From Cellulomonas sp. C5510 (GTDB lineage Bacteria > Actinomycetota > Actinomycetes > Actinomycetales > Cellulomonadaceae), in assembly GCF_019797765.1 (NCBI RefSeq), contig NZ_CP081862.1, positions 1,364,001 through 1,428,000 of the forward strand: a stretch of 64,000 bases of DNA, in the 5' to 3' direction. The translations under genes were made by a program, and so were the position numbers. The notes below the pieces were generated by a model. The model searched no databases, was not told where the DNA came from, and saw only the letters and a list, made by a program, of their open reading frames with translations. Shown piece by piece: positions 33,083 through 44,460 of the stretch (position 1 is the stretch's first letter; each line of letters opens with the position of its first letter).

Positions 33083-34144
33083 TCAGCCCTGACCGCCGGG
33101 CGCGGCTCCCTCGTCCGCGGGCGGCGCGTCGGGGCCGTCGACGACGACCGCCCCCTGCGCCTGCACGCGCTCGCGGTGCGCGGCCAGCAGGTCCCGCTGC
33201 CCGGCGAGCGGCACGTCGGCGTCCTCCAGCGCGTCCCGGACCGCGGTGCGCAGGGCCCGCGCCACCGCCCACTGCCGGGAGGGTGCCGTGCGCTGCGCGA
33301 TCCGCACCGTCACGGCGTCGAAGGTGAGGTCCTCGGCCGTGGTGACGGTGGCGGCACCCTCCAGCGCGTCGCCGATCTCCGGGTCGGCCGCGAGCCGGGC
33401 GGCCGCGCCGACCAGCAGGTCCCGCACGAGGTCGAGGTCCGCGAAGTAGTCGACCTTGACCTCGACGACGGCGTTCGCCCAGCCCTGCGTCTTGTTGCCG
33501 ACCCGCAGCATCGAGCCGTTGGGGACGTACCAGAGGGTGCCGTCGGCGTCGCGGATCTTCGTCACGCGCAGCCCGACCGCCTCGACGGTGCCCTGCGCCG
33601 GACCCGCGTCGACGACGTCACCGACGCCGTACTGGTCCTCCAGCAGCATGAACATGCCGGACAGGAAGTCCTTGACCAGGCTCTGCGCGCCGAAGCCGAA
33701 CGCCACGCCGACGATGCCCGCGGACGCGATGAACGGCGCGATGTTCACCCCGAGCTGGTCGAGCACGAGGAGCACGGCGATCGAGCCGATGACGATGGCG
33801 GCGGTCGACCGCAGCACGGACCCGATGGTGCGGGCGCGCTGCGTGCGACGGGCGCTCGCCACCGGGCCGACCTTCCGCAGGGCCGCGGCGACCTCGGTGG
33901 CGCCGAGCGGCCGGGTGATCCCGCGCTGGAGGAGCGACGTGCCGTCGGCGATGTGCTCCGTGACGGCGCGGATGAGCCGCCGCACCAGCAGCAGCGTCAC
34001 GACTGCGGCCACGACGATGATCGCGATGCGCAGGCCCGGCCCGAGCAGCCAGTCGACGAACGCGTTCGCGCCGTCGGCGAGCTGCTCGGACGGGGCGGGG
34101 TCGGTGGCGGCGGGCAGCGCGAGGCGGAGGAGAGCGGTGGTCAC
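33083..34144 (-). CDS. Mechanosensitive ion channel, MscS family
   Basis: A 353-residue small-conductance mechanosensitive channel that releases solutes on hypo-osmotic shock. Membrane spans are at about 38-57 (LRIAIIVVAAVVTLLLVRRL), 110-130 (AAIVIGSIAVLLVLDQLGV) and the pore helix region IASAGIVGVAFGFGAQSLVKDFLSGMFMLLED. The cytoplasmic beta domain starts at QYGVGDVVDAG with VEAVGLRVTKIRDADGTLWYVPNGSM. The cage domain follows, and the C-terminal tail is Asp/Ala/Gly/Pro-rich. It stands alone. The osmolyte importer elsewhere in the window has the opposite function in osmotic balance, but there is no genetic link. Confidence 0.93.
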   Translation of the reverse strand: MTTALLRLALPAATDPAPSEQLADGANAFVDWLLGPGLRIAIIVVAAVVTLLLVRRLIRAVTEHIADGTSLLQRGITRPLGATEVAAALRKVGPVASARRTQRARTIGSVLRSTAAIVIGSIAVLLVLDQLGVNIAPFIASAGIVGVAFGFGAQSLVKDFLSGMFMLLEDQYGVGDVVDAGPAQGTVEAVGLRVTKIRDADGTLWYVPNGSMLRVGNKTQGWANAVVEVKVDYFADLDLVRDLLVGAAARLAADPEIGDALEGAATVTTAEDLTFDAVTVRIAQRTAPSRQWAVARALRTAVRDALEDADVPLAGQRDLLAAHRERVQAQGAVVVDGPDAPPADEGAAPGGQG

Positions 34145-34229
34145 CGGGCCACGCTAGCCCGGCCGCCGCCGGGACCGCCCACCTGCCCCGCTCCGCCCCG
34201 GCCGGGCCTGTGCGCCGCCCCGCGGCCGG

Positions 34230-36434
34230 TCAGCGGGCGGTCGCCAGCCCGGTCCGGTCCCCGACGAACTGGAGCTGCTCGACGGTGAGTGCGATCGTGC
34301 GCGACAGCGCCCGCCCGCCGTGCCCGACGCCCCGTTCCCGCCGCACGAGCACCGGGGCCTCGTCCACGGGCGCCGACGTCGCGGCCTGCAGCGCCGCGGC
34401 CAGCTTGCGTGCGTGCAGCGGGTCGACGCGCGTGTCGCCGTCGAACACGGTGAACAGGGTCGCGGGGTACGCGGTGCCGTCCACCACCCGGTGGTACGGC
34501 GAGTAGGACAGCAGCCAGTCCAGCTCGGCGGGCGTGTCCGCGTCGCCGTACTCGTCCGTCCACGTGACGCCCAGGCCGAACCGCTGGTACCGCACCATGT
34601 CGAGCAGCGGCGCCGAGCAGACGACCGCCGCGAAGGTCTCCGGGTGCTGGGTGAGCGCGGCCCCGACCAGCAGGCCGCCGTTCGACCCGCCCCAGCACGC
34701 GAGCCGGTCGGTCGTCGTCCAGCCGTCGTCGACCAGCAGGCGCGCGACGGCGTGGAAGTCGTCGAACACGTGCTGCTTGCTGCCGCGCCGTCCCGCGCGG
34801 TGCCACGCCTCGCCCTTCTCCCCGCCGCCGCGGAGGTTCGCGACGACGTAGACGCCGCCGGCCTCCACCCAGGCGAGCGTCGTGGCGGAGAACGCCGGGT
34901 CGAGCGAGATCTGGAAGCCGCCGTAGCCGTAGAGGACGGTCGGCGCGGGGGCGAGCGGCCGGCCGTCCGGGTCGAGGGCGTCGGCACGGGCCACGACGAA
35001 CGCCCGGACCGGCGTGCCGTCGGCGCTCGTCGCCACGACGCGCTGCACCCGGACGTCCGGCAGGTCGGCGACCGCCCCGGGCGGTGCGGCCCACAGCGAC
35101 GTCGTCCCGGCGGCCGCGTCGTACCGGTGCACCTCGGTGACGGTGGTGTGGTCCGTGTAGGTGAACCACACGTCCGGCCCGCCGTCGGGCCGGGTGACGA
35201 GCCCGCCGACCGAGCCGAGCCCGGGCAGGGCCACCTCGCCCGCGGGACCGGGGAGCTGCTCGCCCGTCGCGGGGTCGTGCACGGTGAGCTCGCTCACGGC
35301 GTGCCGGCGCCAGGCCGCCACCAGCCGCAGGGGACCGGTGTCGTCGCCCCCGCCGTCCGTGAGCGCGACGTCCTCCAGCACGGCCTCCGGGTGCTCGGCC
35401 AGCAGGGTCCGCCAGTGCGGGACGCCCGGCTCCCGCGGGTCGGCCACCGCGAGGCGCCCGCGGTCGGCGTCGAGGGTGGTGTGCAGGTAGAGGCGCCCGT
35501 CGCGCCCGACCCACGCGCCGACCTCGGCGTCGTACCCGACCGCCACCTCACGCAGCTCCGGGACCGTCCCCGGCTCCGACGCCTCGAGGTCCGCGATCCA
35601 GACGTCCGTGCGCGGGGCGGTGCCGGCCGACGCCGAGACGATCAGCCAGCGGCCGTCGCGCGACACCGAGACGCCGTAGTAGTTCGTCATGTCGAGCCCG
35701 GCACCGAAGACCTCCAGGTCCGTGGCCGGGTCGGTGCCGACGACGCGGCGCCAGACGCGCCGGTGGTACTGGCGCTCGTCCTCCGGCAGCAGCTCCGGCG
35801 CGAGCCGTCGCACGTAGTAGAACGCCCGCCCGCCCGGCTCCCAGGCCACGGGGGAGTACCGCGCGCGGTCGACCGGGCCGTCGACGGGCTCGCCGGTCGC
35901 GACGTCGAGGACGTGCAGGACGCTCTCCTCGGTACCACCGTGCGACACCTGGTAGGCGAGCAGGTCGCCCTCCTTGCTGGGCTGCCACGCGTCGAGCGTC
36001 GTGGTGCCGGCGGGGTCGATCGCCACCGGGTCGACGAGCACCCGCTCCCGCTCCGCGCCCGGGACGGCCGGGTCGGGCTCGGTGACGACCACCACGGCGT
36101 GCTCATGGTCGCCCGCCCGCCGGGCGGTGAAGCGCCGCTGCCCGCGCCACGCCGGGGCCCCGACGAAGCCCGCGCCGAGCAGCTCGCCGAGCCGGGCCGT
36201 GAGGCGCTCCGACGCGAGCGGGTGGTCCGCCGGGACGCGGGCCGTCACCCCGCCGCGGTACGCCGCGTACAGCGCGTCCTGCGCCGCGGACCACGCCGCG
36301 GTCTCCTCGGAGTCCGGGTCCTCCAGCCAGCGGTACGGGTCGGCGACGGCGCGGCCGTGGAGGTCCTCGACGAGGTCGCTCCGGCGGGCGTCGGGGTAGG
36401 CGGGCAGGCCGGTGGGGACGGGGTCGGCGGTCAT
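34230..36434 (-). CDS. Prolyl oligopeptidase family serine peptidase (S9A)
   Basis: A 734-residue cytosolic peptidase with a beta-propeller gate (about residues 80-440) and a C-terminal alpha/beta-hydrolase domain. It opens with the family signature DLHGRAVADPYRWLEDPDSEET. The nucleophile serine lies in CWGGSNGGLLV, the Asp in VFDGDTRVDPLHARK and the His in ERGVGHGGRAL. The oxyanion and substrate region has ANLRGGGEKGEAWHRAGRRGSKQHVFDDF. It cleaves peptides after proline. The ATG at 36432-36434 is chosen. It is divergent from malQ, with 118 bases between starts. Confidence 0.95.
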   Translation of the reverse strand: MTADPVPTGLPAYPDARRSDLVEDLHGRAVADPYRWLEDPDSEETAAWSAAQDALYAAYRGGVTARVPADHPLASERLTARLGELLGAGFVGAPAWRGQRRFTARRAGDHEHAVVVVTEPDPAVPGAERERVLVDPVAIDPAGTTTLDAWQPSKEGDLLAYQVSHGGTEESVLHVLDVATGEPVDGPVDRARYSPVAWEPGGRAFYYVRRLAPELLPEDERQYHRRVWRRVVGTDPATDLEVFGAGLDMTNYYGVSVSRDGRWLIVSASAGTAPRTDVWIADLEASEPGTVPELREVAVGYDAEVGAWVGRDGRLYLHTTLDADRGRLAVADPREPGVPHWRTLLAEHPEAVLEDVALTDGGGDDTGPLRLVAAWRRHAVSELTVHDPATGEQLPGPAGEVALPGLGSVGGLVTRPDGGPDVWFTYTDHTTVTEVHRYDAAAGTTSLWAAPPGAVADLPDVRVQRVVATSADGTPVRAFVVARADALDPDGRPLAPAPTVLYGYGGFQISLDPAFSATTLAWVEAGGVYVVANLRGGGEKGEAWHRAGRRGSKQHVFDDFHAVARLLVDDGWTTTDRLACWGGSNGGLLVGAALTQHPETFAAVVCSAPLLDMVRYQRFGLGVTWTDEYGDADTPAELDWLLSYSPYHRVVDGTAYPATLFTVFDGDTRVDPLHARKLAAALQAATSAPVDEAPVLVRRERGVGHGGRALSRTIALTVEQLQFVGDRTGLATAR

Positions 36435-36552
36435 GCGCGCCACCCTACGGCGGGGCGCGCGCCCGACGGCGCCGGTGCCACCTGCGCGTCCGTCCGCCCG
36501 GCCTCCTGCGCGGCGACCGGCGCGAGCAGCACCGCTCTGGCAGGATCGTGAT

Positions 36553-38709
36553 GTGGCACCGCACACACCGCCGTCCGAGTCCCTGGTGCGCCTCGCGCGG
36601 GCGCACGGCGTCGCCCCGGAGTTCCAGGAGTTCGGCGGCGGGCAGCGTGCGGTCCCCGCGAGCACGCTGGTCGCGGTGCTCGGCGCCCTGGGCGTGGACG
36701 CGTCCACGCCGGAGCGGGTCGAGGTGGCGCTGCGGCACGCCGAGGACGCCCCGTGGCGCCGCGTGCTGCCGCCCGTCGTCGTCGTCCGGCAGTCGCAGGG
36801 CACGACGGTGCCGGTGCACGTCGCGCACGGCGACCCCGTGCGCGCGTGGCTCGAGCTGGACGCCGCCGAGGGCCACGGCCGCCGGGCGGCGGGCGCGGAG
36901 CCGCGTCGCGTCGACCTGGAGCAGGCCGACGTCTACGTGGACCCGCGGACCGTCGACGGCCGCGAGATCGGCCGGGCGACGTTCGTGGTCCCGCCCGACC
37001 TGCCGCTCGGCTGGCACCTGCTGCGGACCGCCGGGCCGTCCGGCGAGGCCGCCAGCCCCCTGGCCGTCACCCCCGACCGCCTCGAGCTGCCCGCGGCGCT
37101 CGACGAGCGGCGCGCGTGGGGACTGATGGTCCAGCTCTACTCCGTGCGGTCCAGCCGGTCCTGGGGCGCGGGCGACCTGCGCGACCTCGCCGACCTGGCC
37201 TGGCTGGCGGGGCGCGAGGCGGGCGCGCAGTTCGTGCTCGTGAACCCGCTGCACGCCGCCGAGCCCGTGCCGCCGCTGACCCCGTCGCCCTACCTGCCGA
37301 CGACCCGGCGGTTCGTGAACCCCCTGTACCTGCGGGTGGAGGACGTCGACGAGGCCGCGTACCTGTCGTCGGCCGACCGGGCCCTCGTGGAGTGGTCCGC
37401 GGAGCAGGCGCTCGCCCTCGACACGGACGACGGCCCGATCGACCGGGACGTGGTGTGGGCGGCGAAGAAGGCGGCGCTGGACGTCGTGTTCGCGGTCCCG
37501 CGCTCGGCGGCCCGGCAGTCGGCGTTCGACGACTTCCGCCGCCGTGAGGGCCGCGGGCTGGAGGACTTCGCGCTCTGGTGCGCGCTGGTCGAGCGGCACG
37601 GGCCGGGACCGTGGCCGGCTGAGCTGCGCGACCCCGCCGCGCCGGGCGCGCTGCGGGCCCGCACCGAGCTGGCCGACCGCGTCGAGTTCTTCTGCTGGCT
37701 GCAGTGGCTCGCGGACCAGCAGCTCGCCACGGTGCAGCGCACGGCCCACGAGGCCGGCATGGGCCTGGGCGTGATGCACGACCTCGCCGTGGGCGTGCAC
37801 CCCGCCGGTGCGGACGTGTGGGCGCTCGGGCCGGTGCTCGCGCGCGGCGCGTCGGTCGGCGCCCCGCCCGACATGTACAACCAGCAGGGGCAGGACTGGT
37901 CGCAGCCGCCGTGGCACCCCGCGGAGCTCGAGCGCGTCGCGTACCGGCCGTACCGGGACATGCTCCGCACCGTGCTGCGGCACGCGGGCGCCGTGCGGAT
38001 CGACCACATCATCGGCCTGTTCCGGCTCTGGTGGATCCCGCAGGGCAACAGCCCGGCGGACGCCGCGTACGTCCGGTACGACCACGACGCGATGATCGGC
38101 ATCCTGGCCCTCGAGGCGCACCGGGCCGGCGCCGTCGTCATCGGCGAGGACCTCGGCAACGTCGAGCCGTGGGTGCGGGACTACCTGTCGGATCGCGGGG
38201 TGCTCGGCACGTCCATCCTCTGGTTCGAGAAGGACGGCGAGGGCCGGCCGCTGCCGCCCGAGGACTACCGGCGCCTCGCGCTGGCCAGCGTCACGACGCA
38301 CGACCTGCCGCCGACCGCGGGCTACCTGGCCGACGAGCACGTCGCGCTCCGCGAGCGGCTGGGGCTGCTGACCGAGCCGGTGGAGCAGGTGCGGCGCGCC
38401 GCCCGGGCGGAGCGGGAGGCGATGCTGGCGGCGCTCGCCGAGCGCGGGATGCTCGGGGACGACCCCTCGGAGCGCGAGGTCGTCGAGGCCCTGCACCGGT
38501 ACGTGCTGCGGACGCCCAGCGTCCTCGTCGGGGTCTCGCTGGCCGACGCGGTGGGGGAGCGGCGCGCCCAGAACCAGCCCGGCACCGACCAGGAGTACCC
38601 GAACTGGCGGGTGCCGCTGGCCGACGGCTCGGGGCGCCCGGTGCTGCTCGACGACCTGTTCCGCACGGCCCGGTTCCGCTCGCTCGCGGCGGTCCTCGGC
38701 GAGGCCTGA
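36553..38709 (+). CDS. malQ: 4-alpha-glucanotransferase (amylomaltase)
   Basis: A 718-residue GH77 disproportionating enzyme that transfers maltodextrin chains between glucans. The N-terminal 170 residues are the extra domain of actinobacterial and E. coli MalQ. The GH77 barrel includes WGLMVQLYSVRSSRSWGAGDLRDL, NPLHAAEPVPPLTPSPYLPTTRRFVNPLYL, the nucleophile Asp in AVRIDHIIGLFRLWWIP, the acid/base Glu in VIGEDLGNVEPWV and the third Asp in TTHDLPPTAGY. GTG at 36553 follows a -10-like CAGGAT. A small P-loop gene follows after three bases and is probably cotranscribed. Confidence 0.95.
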   Translation: MAPHTPPSESLVRLARAHGVAPEFQEFGGGQRAVPASTLVAVLGALGVDASTPERVEVALRHAEDAPWRRVLPPVVVVRQSQGTTVPVHVAHGDPVRAWLELDAAEGHGRRAAGAEPRRVDLEQADVYVDPRTVDGREIGRATFVVPPDLPLGWHLLRTAGPSGEAASPLAVTPDRLELPAALDERRAWGLMVQLYSVRSSRSWGAGDLRDLADLAWLAGREAGAQFVLVNPLHAAEPVPPLTPSPYLPTTRRFVNPLYLRVEDVDEAAYLSSADRALVEWSAEQALALDTDDGPIDRDVVWAAKKAALDVVFAVPRSAARQSAFDDFRRREGRGLEDFALWCALVERHGPGPWPAELRDPAAPGALRARTELADRVEFFCWLQWLADQQLATVQRTAHEAGMGLGVMHDLAVGVHPAGADVWALGPVLARGASVGAPPDMYNQQGQDWSQPPWHPAELERVAYRPYRDMLRTVLRHAGAVRIDHIIGLFRLWWIPQGNSPADAAYVRYDHDAMIGILALEAHRAGAVVIGEDLGNVEPWVRDYLSDRGVLGTSILWFEKDGEGRPLPPEDYRRLALASVTTHDLPPTAGYLADEHVALRERLGLLTEPVEQVRRAARAEREAMLAALAERGMLGDDPSEREVVEALHRYVLRTPSVLVGVSLADAVGERRAQNQPGTDQEYPNWRVPLADGSGRPVLLDDLFRTARFRSLAAVLGEA

Positions 38710-38712
38710 CCC

Positions 38713-39270
38713 GTGACCTCGGCACGACCGCGGCTGCGGCGCGTCCGGGTGGTGGGCAACTCCGGCGCGGGCAAGACGACGTTCGCCCGGGAGCTCGCGC
38801 GCCGGCTCGACGTGCCGCACCGCGAGCTCGACGAGGTGTTCTGGGGTCCCGGCTGGGTCAAGAAGGACCCCGAGGTCGCCCGCGCGCTGCTCCGGGAGTT
38901 CCTCGACGCCGCGCCGGGCGGCTGGGTCGTGGACGGGAACTGGACGAGCGCCCGGCAGGGCCTCGCCGACGACGTCGACGCGATCGTCTGGCTCGACTAC
39001 CCGCGCCGGGTCGTCATGCCGCGGGTGGTGCGGCGGACCCTCGCCCGGGCGGTGCTCCGGCGGCCCGTCTACCACGGCAACACGGAGTCGCTGCGCTCGT
39101 TCGTGCGGCGGGACCCGGAGCAGAACATCGTGCTGTGGTCGTGGACGCAGCACGGGGCCTACCGGAGGCAGTACCTCGCGCTCGCGGAGTCCGGGGCGGT
39201 GCCGGTGGTCCGGCTGCGCAGCCCGCGCGAGGCGACGCGGTGGCTGGCGGGGGTCACCGGCACCCGGTGA
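38713..39270 (+). CDS. P-loop kinase-like ATPase (adenylate kinase/topology-modulation family)
   Basis: A 185-residue AAA/kinase-like protein. Walker A is VVGNSGAGKTTFARELARRL (about residues 13-32). HRELDEVFWGPGWVKKDPEVARALLREFL and WVVDGNWTSARQGLADDVDAIVWLDYPRRVVMPRVVRR are hallmarks of the FlaR/DNA-topology-modulation-like kinases. The phosphoacceptor is unknown; the shikimate/adenylate-kinase fold suggests a small-molecule kinase. GTG at 38713 begins three bases after the malQ stop, so translation is coupled to it. A perfect hairpin overlaps its 3' end. Confidence 0.85.
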   Translation: MTSARPRLRRVRVVGNSGAGKTTFARELARRLDVPHRELDEVFWGPGWVKKDPEVARALLREFLDAAPGGWVVDGNWTSARQGLADDVDAIVWLDYPRRVVMPRVVRRTLARAVLRRPVYHGNTESLRSFVRRDPEQNIVLWSWTQHGAYRRQYLALAESGAVPVVRLRSPREATRWLAGVTGTR

Positions 39271-39275
39271 CCCCC
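39249..39275. terminator. Bidirectional terminator overlapping the kinase-like gene end
   Basis: A perfect 12-bp stem (39249-39260 with 39264-39275) and loop CAC. It covers the stop codon of the plus-strand kinase gene, followed by a run of C. The convergent pepN ends 17 bases away. Confidence 0.7.
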
Positions 39276-39291
39276 CCCGCCCCGGAGCCCG

Positions 39292-41922
<2,631 letters not shown>

Positions 41923-42148
41923 GCGCGGGTCTCCTCGTGGGGTTGGGTGAGCGGCCGTCGCCGCATCATTCCACCAACGGGCGGGTCCGTGCGCCGGGTC
42001 GCCGGGGCACCGCGGCCGTCCCCCGGCGTGACAGCGCCCCCGGGTCTCGGGGCATGATGGCGGGGCGCGCCGGTCCGTCCCCGCGGGGGCACCGCGCGCC
42101 CCGGCACCAGTGCACGACCCCGCAGCCCCGCCCACGAGGAGCCCCTCC

Positions 42149-42775
42149 GTGACCGACACGCAGCCGCCCGCCACCCGCGACACCGCCGACTTCTGGTTCG
42201 ACCCGGCCTGCCCGTGGGCCTGGATGACGTCGCGGTGGATGGACGAGGTGCAGCGGGTGCGCGACGTGGACGTGCGCTGGCACGTGATGAGCCTCGCGGT
42301 GCTGAACGAGGGCCGGGACCTGCCGGAGGACTACCGCGCGGCCATGGACGACGCCTGGGCCGCGGTCCGCGTCCTGACCGCCGCCACGGAGCTGTACGGC
42401 GTGGAGCACCTCAAGCCCCTGTACGACGCCCTGGGCACGCGCCGGCACCCGGGCGGCAGGACGGACACCTGGGCCATCATCCGGGAGTCGCTCGACGAGG
42501 TCGGCCTCCCGCAGTCGCTCGTGGCGTACGGCGACACCGACGAGTTCGACGAGCAGCTGCGCGCCTCGCACGCCGAGGCGATCGCCCTGGTCGGCGACGA
42601 GGTCGGCACGCCCGTGGTCGCCGTCAACGGCACCGCGTTCTTCGGGCCGGTCATGACGCCCGCGCCGCGCGGCGAGGACGCCGGCCGGCTCTGGGACGGG
42701 TTCGTGCTGGTCACCGGTGTGCCCGGTTTCTACGAGCTGAAGCGCACCCGGACCAAGGGCCCGGTCTTCGACTGA
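42149..42775 (+). CDS. Mycothiol-dependent nitroreductase, Rv2466c family (DsbA-like fold)
   Basis: A 208-residue thioredoxin/DsbA-fold oxidoreductase. The N-terminal active site FWFDPACPWAWMTSRWMDEV is the Rv2466c signature, with one Cys in CPWA. It also shows VDVRWHVMSLAVLNEGRD, the helical insertion and the cis-proline region VGTPVVAVNGTAFFGPVMTP. Family members use mycothiol as electron donor and reduce disulfides or nitro compounds, supporting an actinobacterial, mycothiol-making host. GTG at 42149 follows CACGAGGAGC. The next gene begins 17 bases after its stop. Confidence 0.93.
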   Translation: MTDTQPPATRDTADFWFDPACPWAWMTSRWMDEVQRVRDVDVRWHVMSLAVLNEGRDLPEDYRAAMDDAWAAVRVLTAATELYGVEHLKPLYDALGTRRHPGGRTDTWAIIRESLDEVGLPQSLVAYGDTDEFDEQLRASHAEAIALVGDEVGTPVVAVNGTAFFGPVMTPAPRGEDAGRLWDGFVLVTGVPGFYELKRTRTKGPVFD

Positions 42776-42791
42776 CCCGGGGAGGGGAACC

Positions 42792-43343
42792 ATGGGAGCG
42801 TTCGCGGGGATGAGCCGCGGGATGAAGGCGTTCGTGGCGGTCGACGTCGTCCTCGTGCTGGCGCTCGTCGTCACGGCGGTGCTCGTGCTCGGCGGCCGCG
42901 GGGACGGTGACCCCGCGGCGTCGCCGACGACCGGCTCGACGCCCGCCGCGGTGGGCGAGACGACCGGCGCCACCGACCGGGCCACGAGCGACAGCGCGCT
43001 GTCCTTCGCTTCCCCGACCGGCAACATCGCGTGCACGATGTCGCCCGACGGCGTGACCTGCACCATCGCGAACATCCGCTACACCGTCCCGGCGTCCGAG
43101 GGGTGCACCGGCACCACCGGCCACGTGATCGTCCTCAACACCGCGGACGGCGTCACGACCCCGTGCGTCGACGGCCCCGGCCCCGCGGTCGCCTCGGCGG
43201 ACACCCCCGTCCTCGACTACGGACGCGCCCAGACCGTCGGCCCGTACACGTGCACGAGCGCGTCCAACGGCATGTCGTGCGTCGTCGACGCCACGGGCGT
43301 GGGCTTCCGCGTCGCGACGGCGGCCCTGACCACCCTCCCCTGA
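42792..43343 (+). CDS. Membrane-anchored secreted protein, DUF6636-like
   Basis: A 183-residue protein. A single N-terminal membrane span (FVAVDVVLVLALVVTAVLVLGG, residues 14-35) acts as an anchor. A Thr/Ala/Gly-rich linker follows. The extracellular domain of about 100 residues has six cysteines (NIACTM, VTCTI, EGCTG, TPCVD, YTCTS, MSCVV), likely forming three disulfides, and the phrase SFASPTGNIACTMSPDGVTC typical of DUF6636. Function unknown. GGGGAGGGGAACC before the ATG is a strong binding site. It lies 17 bases after the nitroreductase gene and is probably in the same operon. Confidence 0.82.
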   Translation: MGAFAGMSRGMKAFVAVDVVLVLALVVTAVLVLGGRGDGDPAASPTTGSTPAAVGETTGATDRATSDSALSFASPTGNIACTMSPDGVTCTIANIRYTVPASEGCTGTTGHVIVLNTADGVTTPCVDGPGPAVASADTPVLDYGRAQTVGPYTCTSASNGMSCVVDATGVGFRVATAALTTLP

Positions 43344-43399
43344 CCCCACCCACCCACCCGCCCATCCGCCCTCGGGCCTCCCGCCCCGCCCCGTCCCAC

Positions 43400-43476
43400 C
43401 CGGCGAGTCCGGCACTCCGGTGACGAGGTCGGCAGCTCCAGGTGCCGACCTCGCCTCGGACTGCCGAACTCGCCGG
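43400..43476. repeat. Long imperfect palindrome (REP-like element or terminator)
   Basis: A 77-base hairpin of about 34-bp arms with several mismatches and the central GAGGTCGGCA-N10-TGCCGACCTC. It lies between two convergent genes and may terminate both. The embedded repeats of CGGCA and ACTCC/GACTGCC spacing look like a dispersed palindromic element rather than a simple terminator. Confidence 0.65.
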
Positions 43477-43492
43477 GGGGCGGGGTGCGGGG

Positions 43493-44419
43493 TCAGGGGG
43501 GTGGGGCGGGGCGGCGGTCGCGGCCGGAGGTGGCCACCAGCAGGGCGCCCGCCAGGGAGACCACCGCGATGCCCGCGACCGCCGCCGGGCCGGTGCTCTG
43601 GCCGAGCACGACCAGGGCCACGAGCGCGCCCATCGCGGGGTCGATGCTGAACAGCGTGCCGACCACCCGGGCGGACGTGAGGCGCGCCGCGACCGTGTCG
43701 ACGCTGTAGGGGACGACGACGCCGATCACCGCGGACGCCGCGAGGACGCCCCACTGGCCGGCCGTGACCTCGGCGACCCGGCCGGCGCCCCACGGCAGGG
43801 CGACGAGCGCGGCGACCGCGACGGACAGCGCCAGGCCGGACAGCCCGTCCTCGGCCTTGCCCACCCGGCCCGCGAACACGGTGTAGAGCGCGAAGAACAC
43901 GGCGGCGGCCAGGGCGAACGCGTAGCCGGCCAGGTCGAACGCCCCGCCGGGCCCGGAGATGAGACCGACGCCGACCAGCGCCGCGACGGCGCACAACCCC
44001 TCCCGCAGGTGCCGCGACGCCAGCAGCGCCACGGCGCACGGCCCGAGGAACTCCAGCGTGACCGCGACGCCGAGCGGGATCCGGTCGATCGCCGCGTACA
44101 GGCTGAGGTTCATCGCCGCCATCGCGACGCCGTACACGACGATGCCCGTCCACTGGGTGCGCGACCGTCCGCGCAGCCGCGGCCGGAGCACGACCAGCAG
44201 CACGGCCGCGGCCAGCGCCAGGCGCAGCGAGCTGACCGACGCCGGGCCGAGCGCCCCGAACAGGCCCGCCGACAACGCCGACGACGTCTGGATGCCCAGC
44301 GAGCCCAGCGCGATGAGACCCATCGCCTGGAGCACGCGGCGGCGGCCCGGCGACCGGTGGCCCGGGGCGGGGTGGACGGGCTCGACCGGCTCGACCGGGC
44401 CGTGCGCGGGCGCTCCCAT
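43493..44419 (-). CDS. EamA/RhtA-type transporter (DMT superfamily)
   Basis: A 308-residue membrane protein with ten predicted spans in two EamA repeats, from VLQAMGLIALGSLGIQTSSALS to AVAGIAVVSLAGALLVATSG. SLYAAIDRIPLGVAVTLEFLGPCAVALL and GTLFSIDPAMGALVALVVLGQ match threonine/homoserine exporters of the RhtA type. It probably exports amino acids or related metabolites. ATG at 44417-44419 was chosen. A much longer open frame upstream is a shadow of the M13 peptidase. It begins 42 bases after that gene's stop, so joint transcription is possible. Confidence 0.88.
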   Translation of the reverse strand: MGAPAHGPVEPVEPVHPAPGHRSPGRRRVLQAMGLIALGSLGIQTSSALSAGLFGALGPASVSSLRLALAAAVLLVVLRPRLRGRSRTQWTGIVVYGVAMAAMNLSLYAAIDRIPLGVAVTLEFLGPCAVALLASRHLREGLCAVAALVGVGLISGPGGAFDLAGYAFALAAAVFFALYTVFAGRVGKAEDGLSGLALSVAVAALVALPWGAGRVAEVTAGQWGVLAASAVIGVVVPYSVDTVAARLTSARVVGTLFSIDPAMGALVALVVLGQSTGPAAVAGIAVVSLAGALLVATSGRDRRPAPPP

Positions 44420-44460
44420 GACCGGGGCCGGCGGCGTGCCGGCCCCGGGGACGACGCCCG

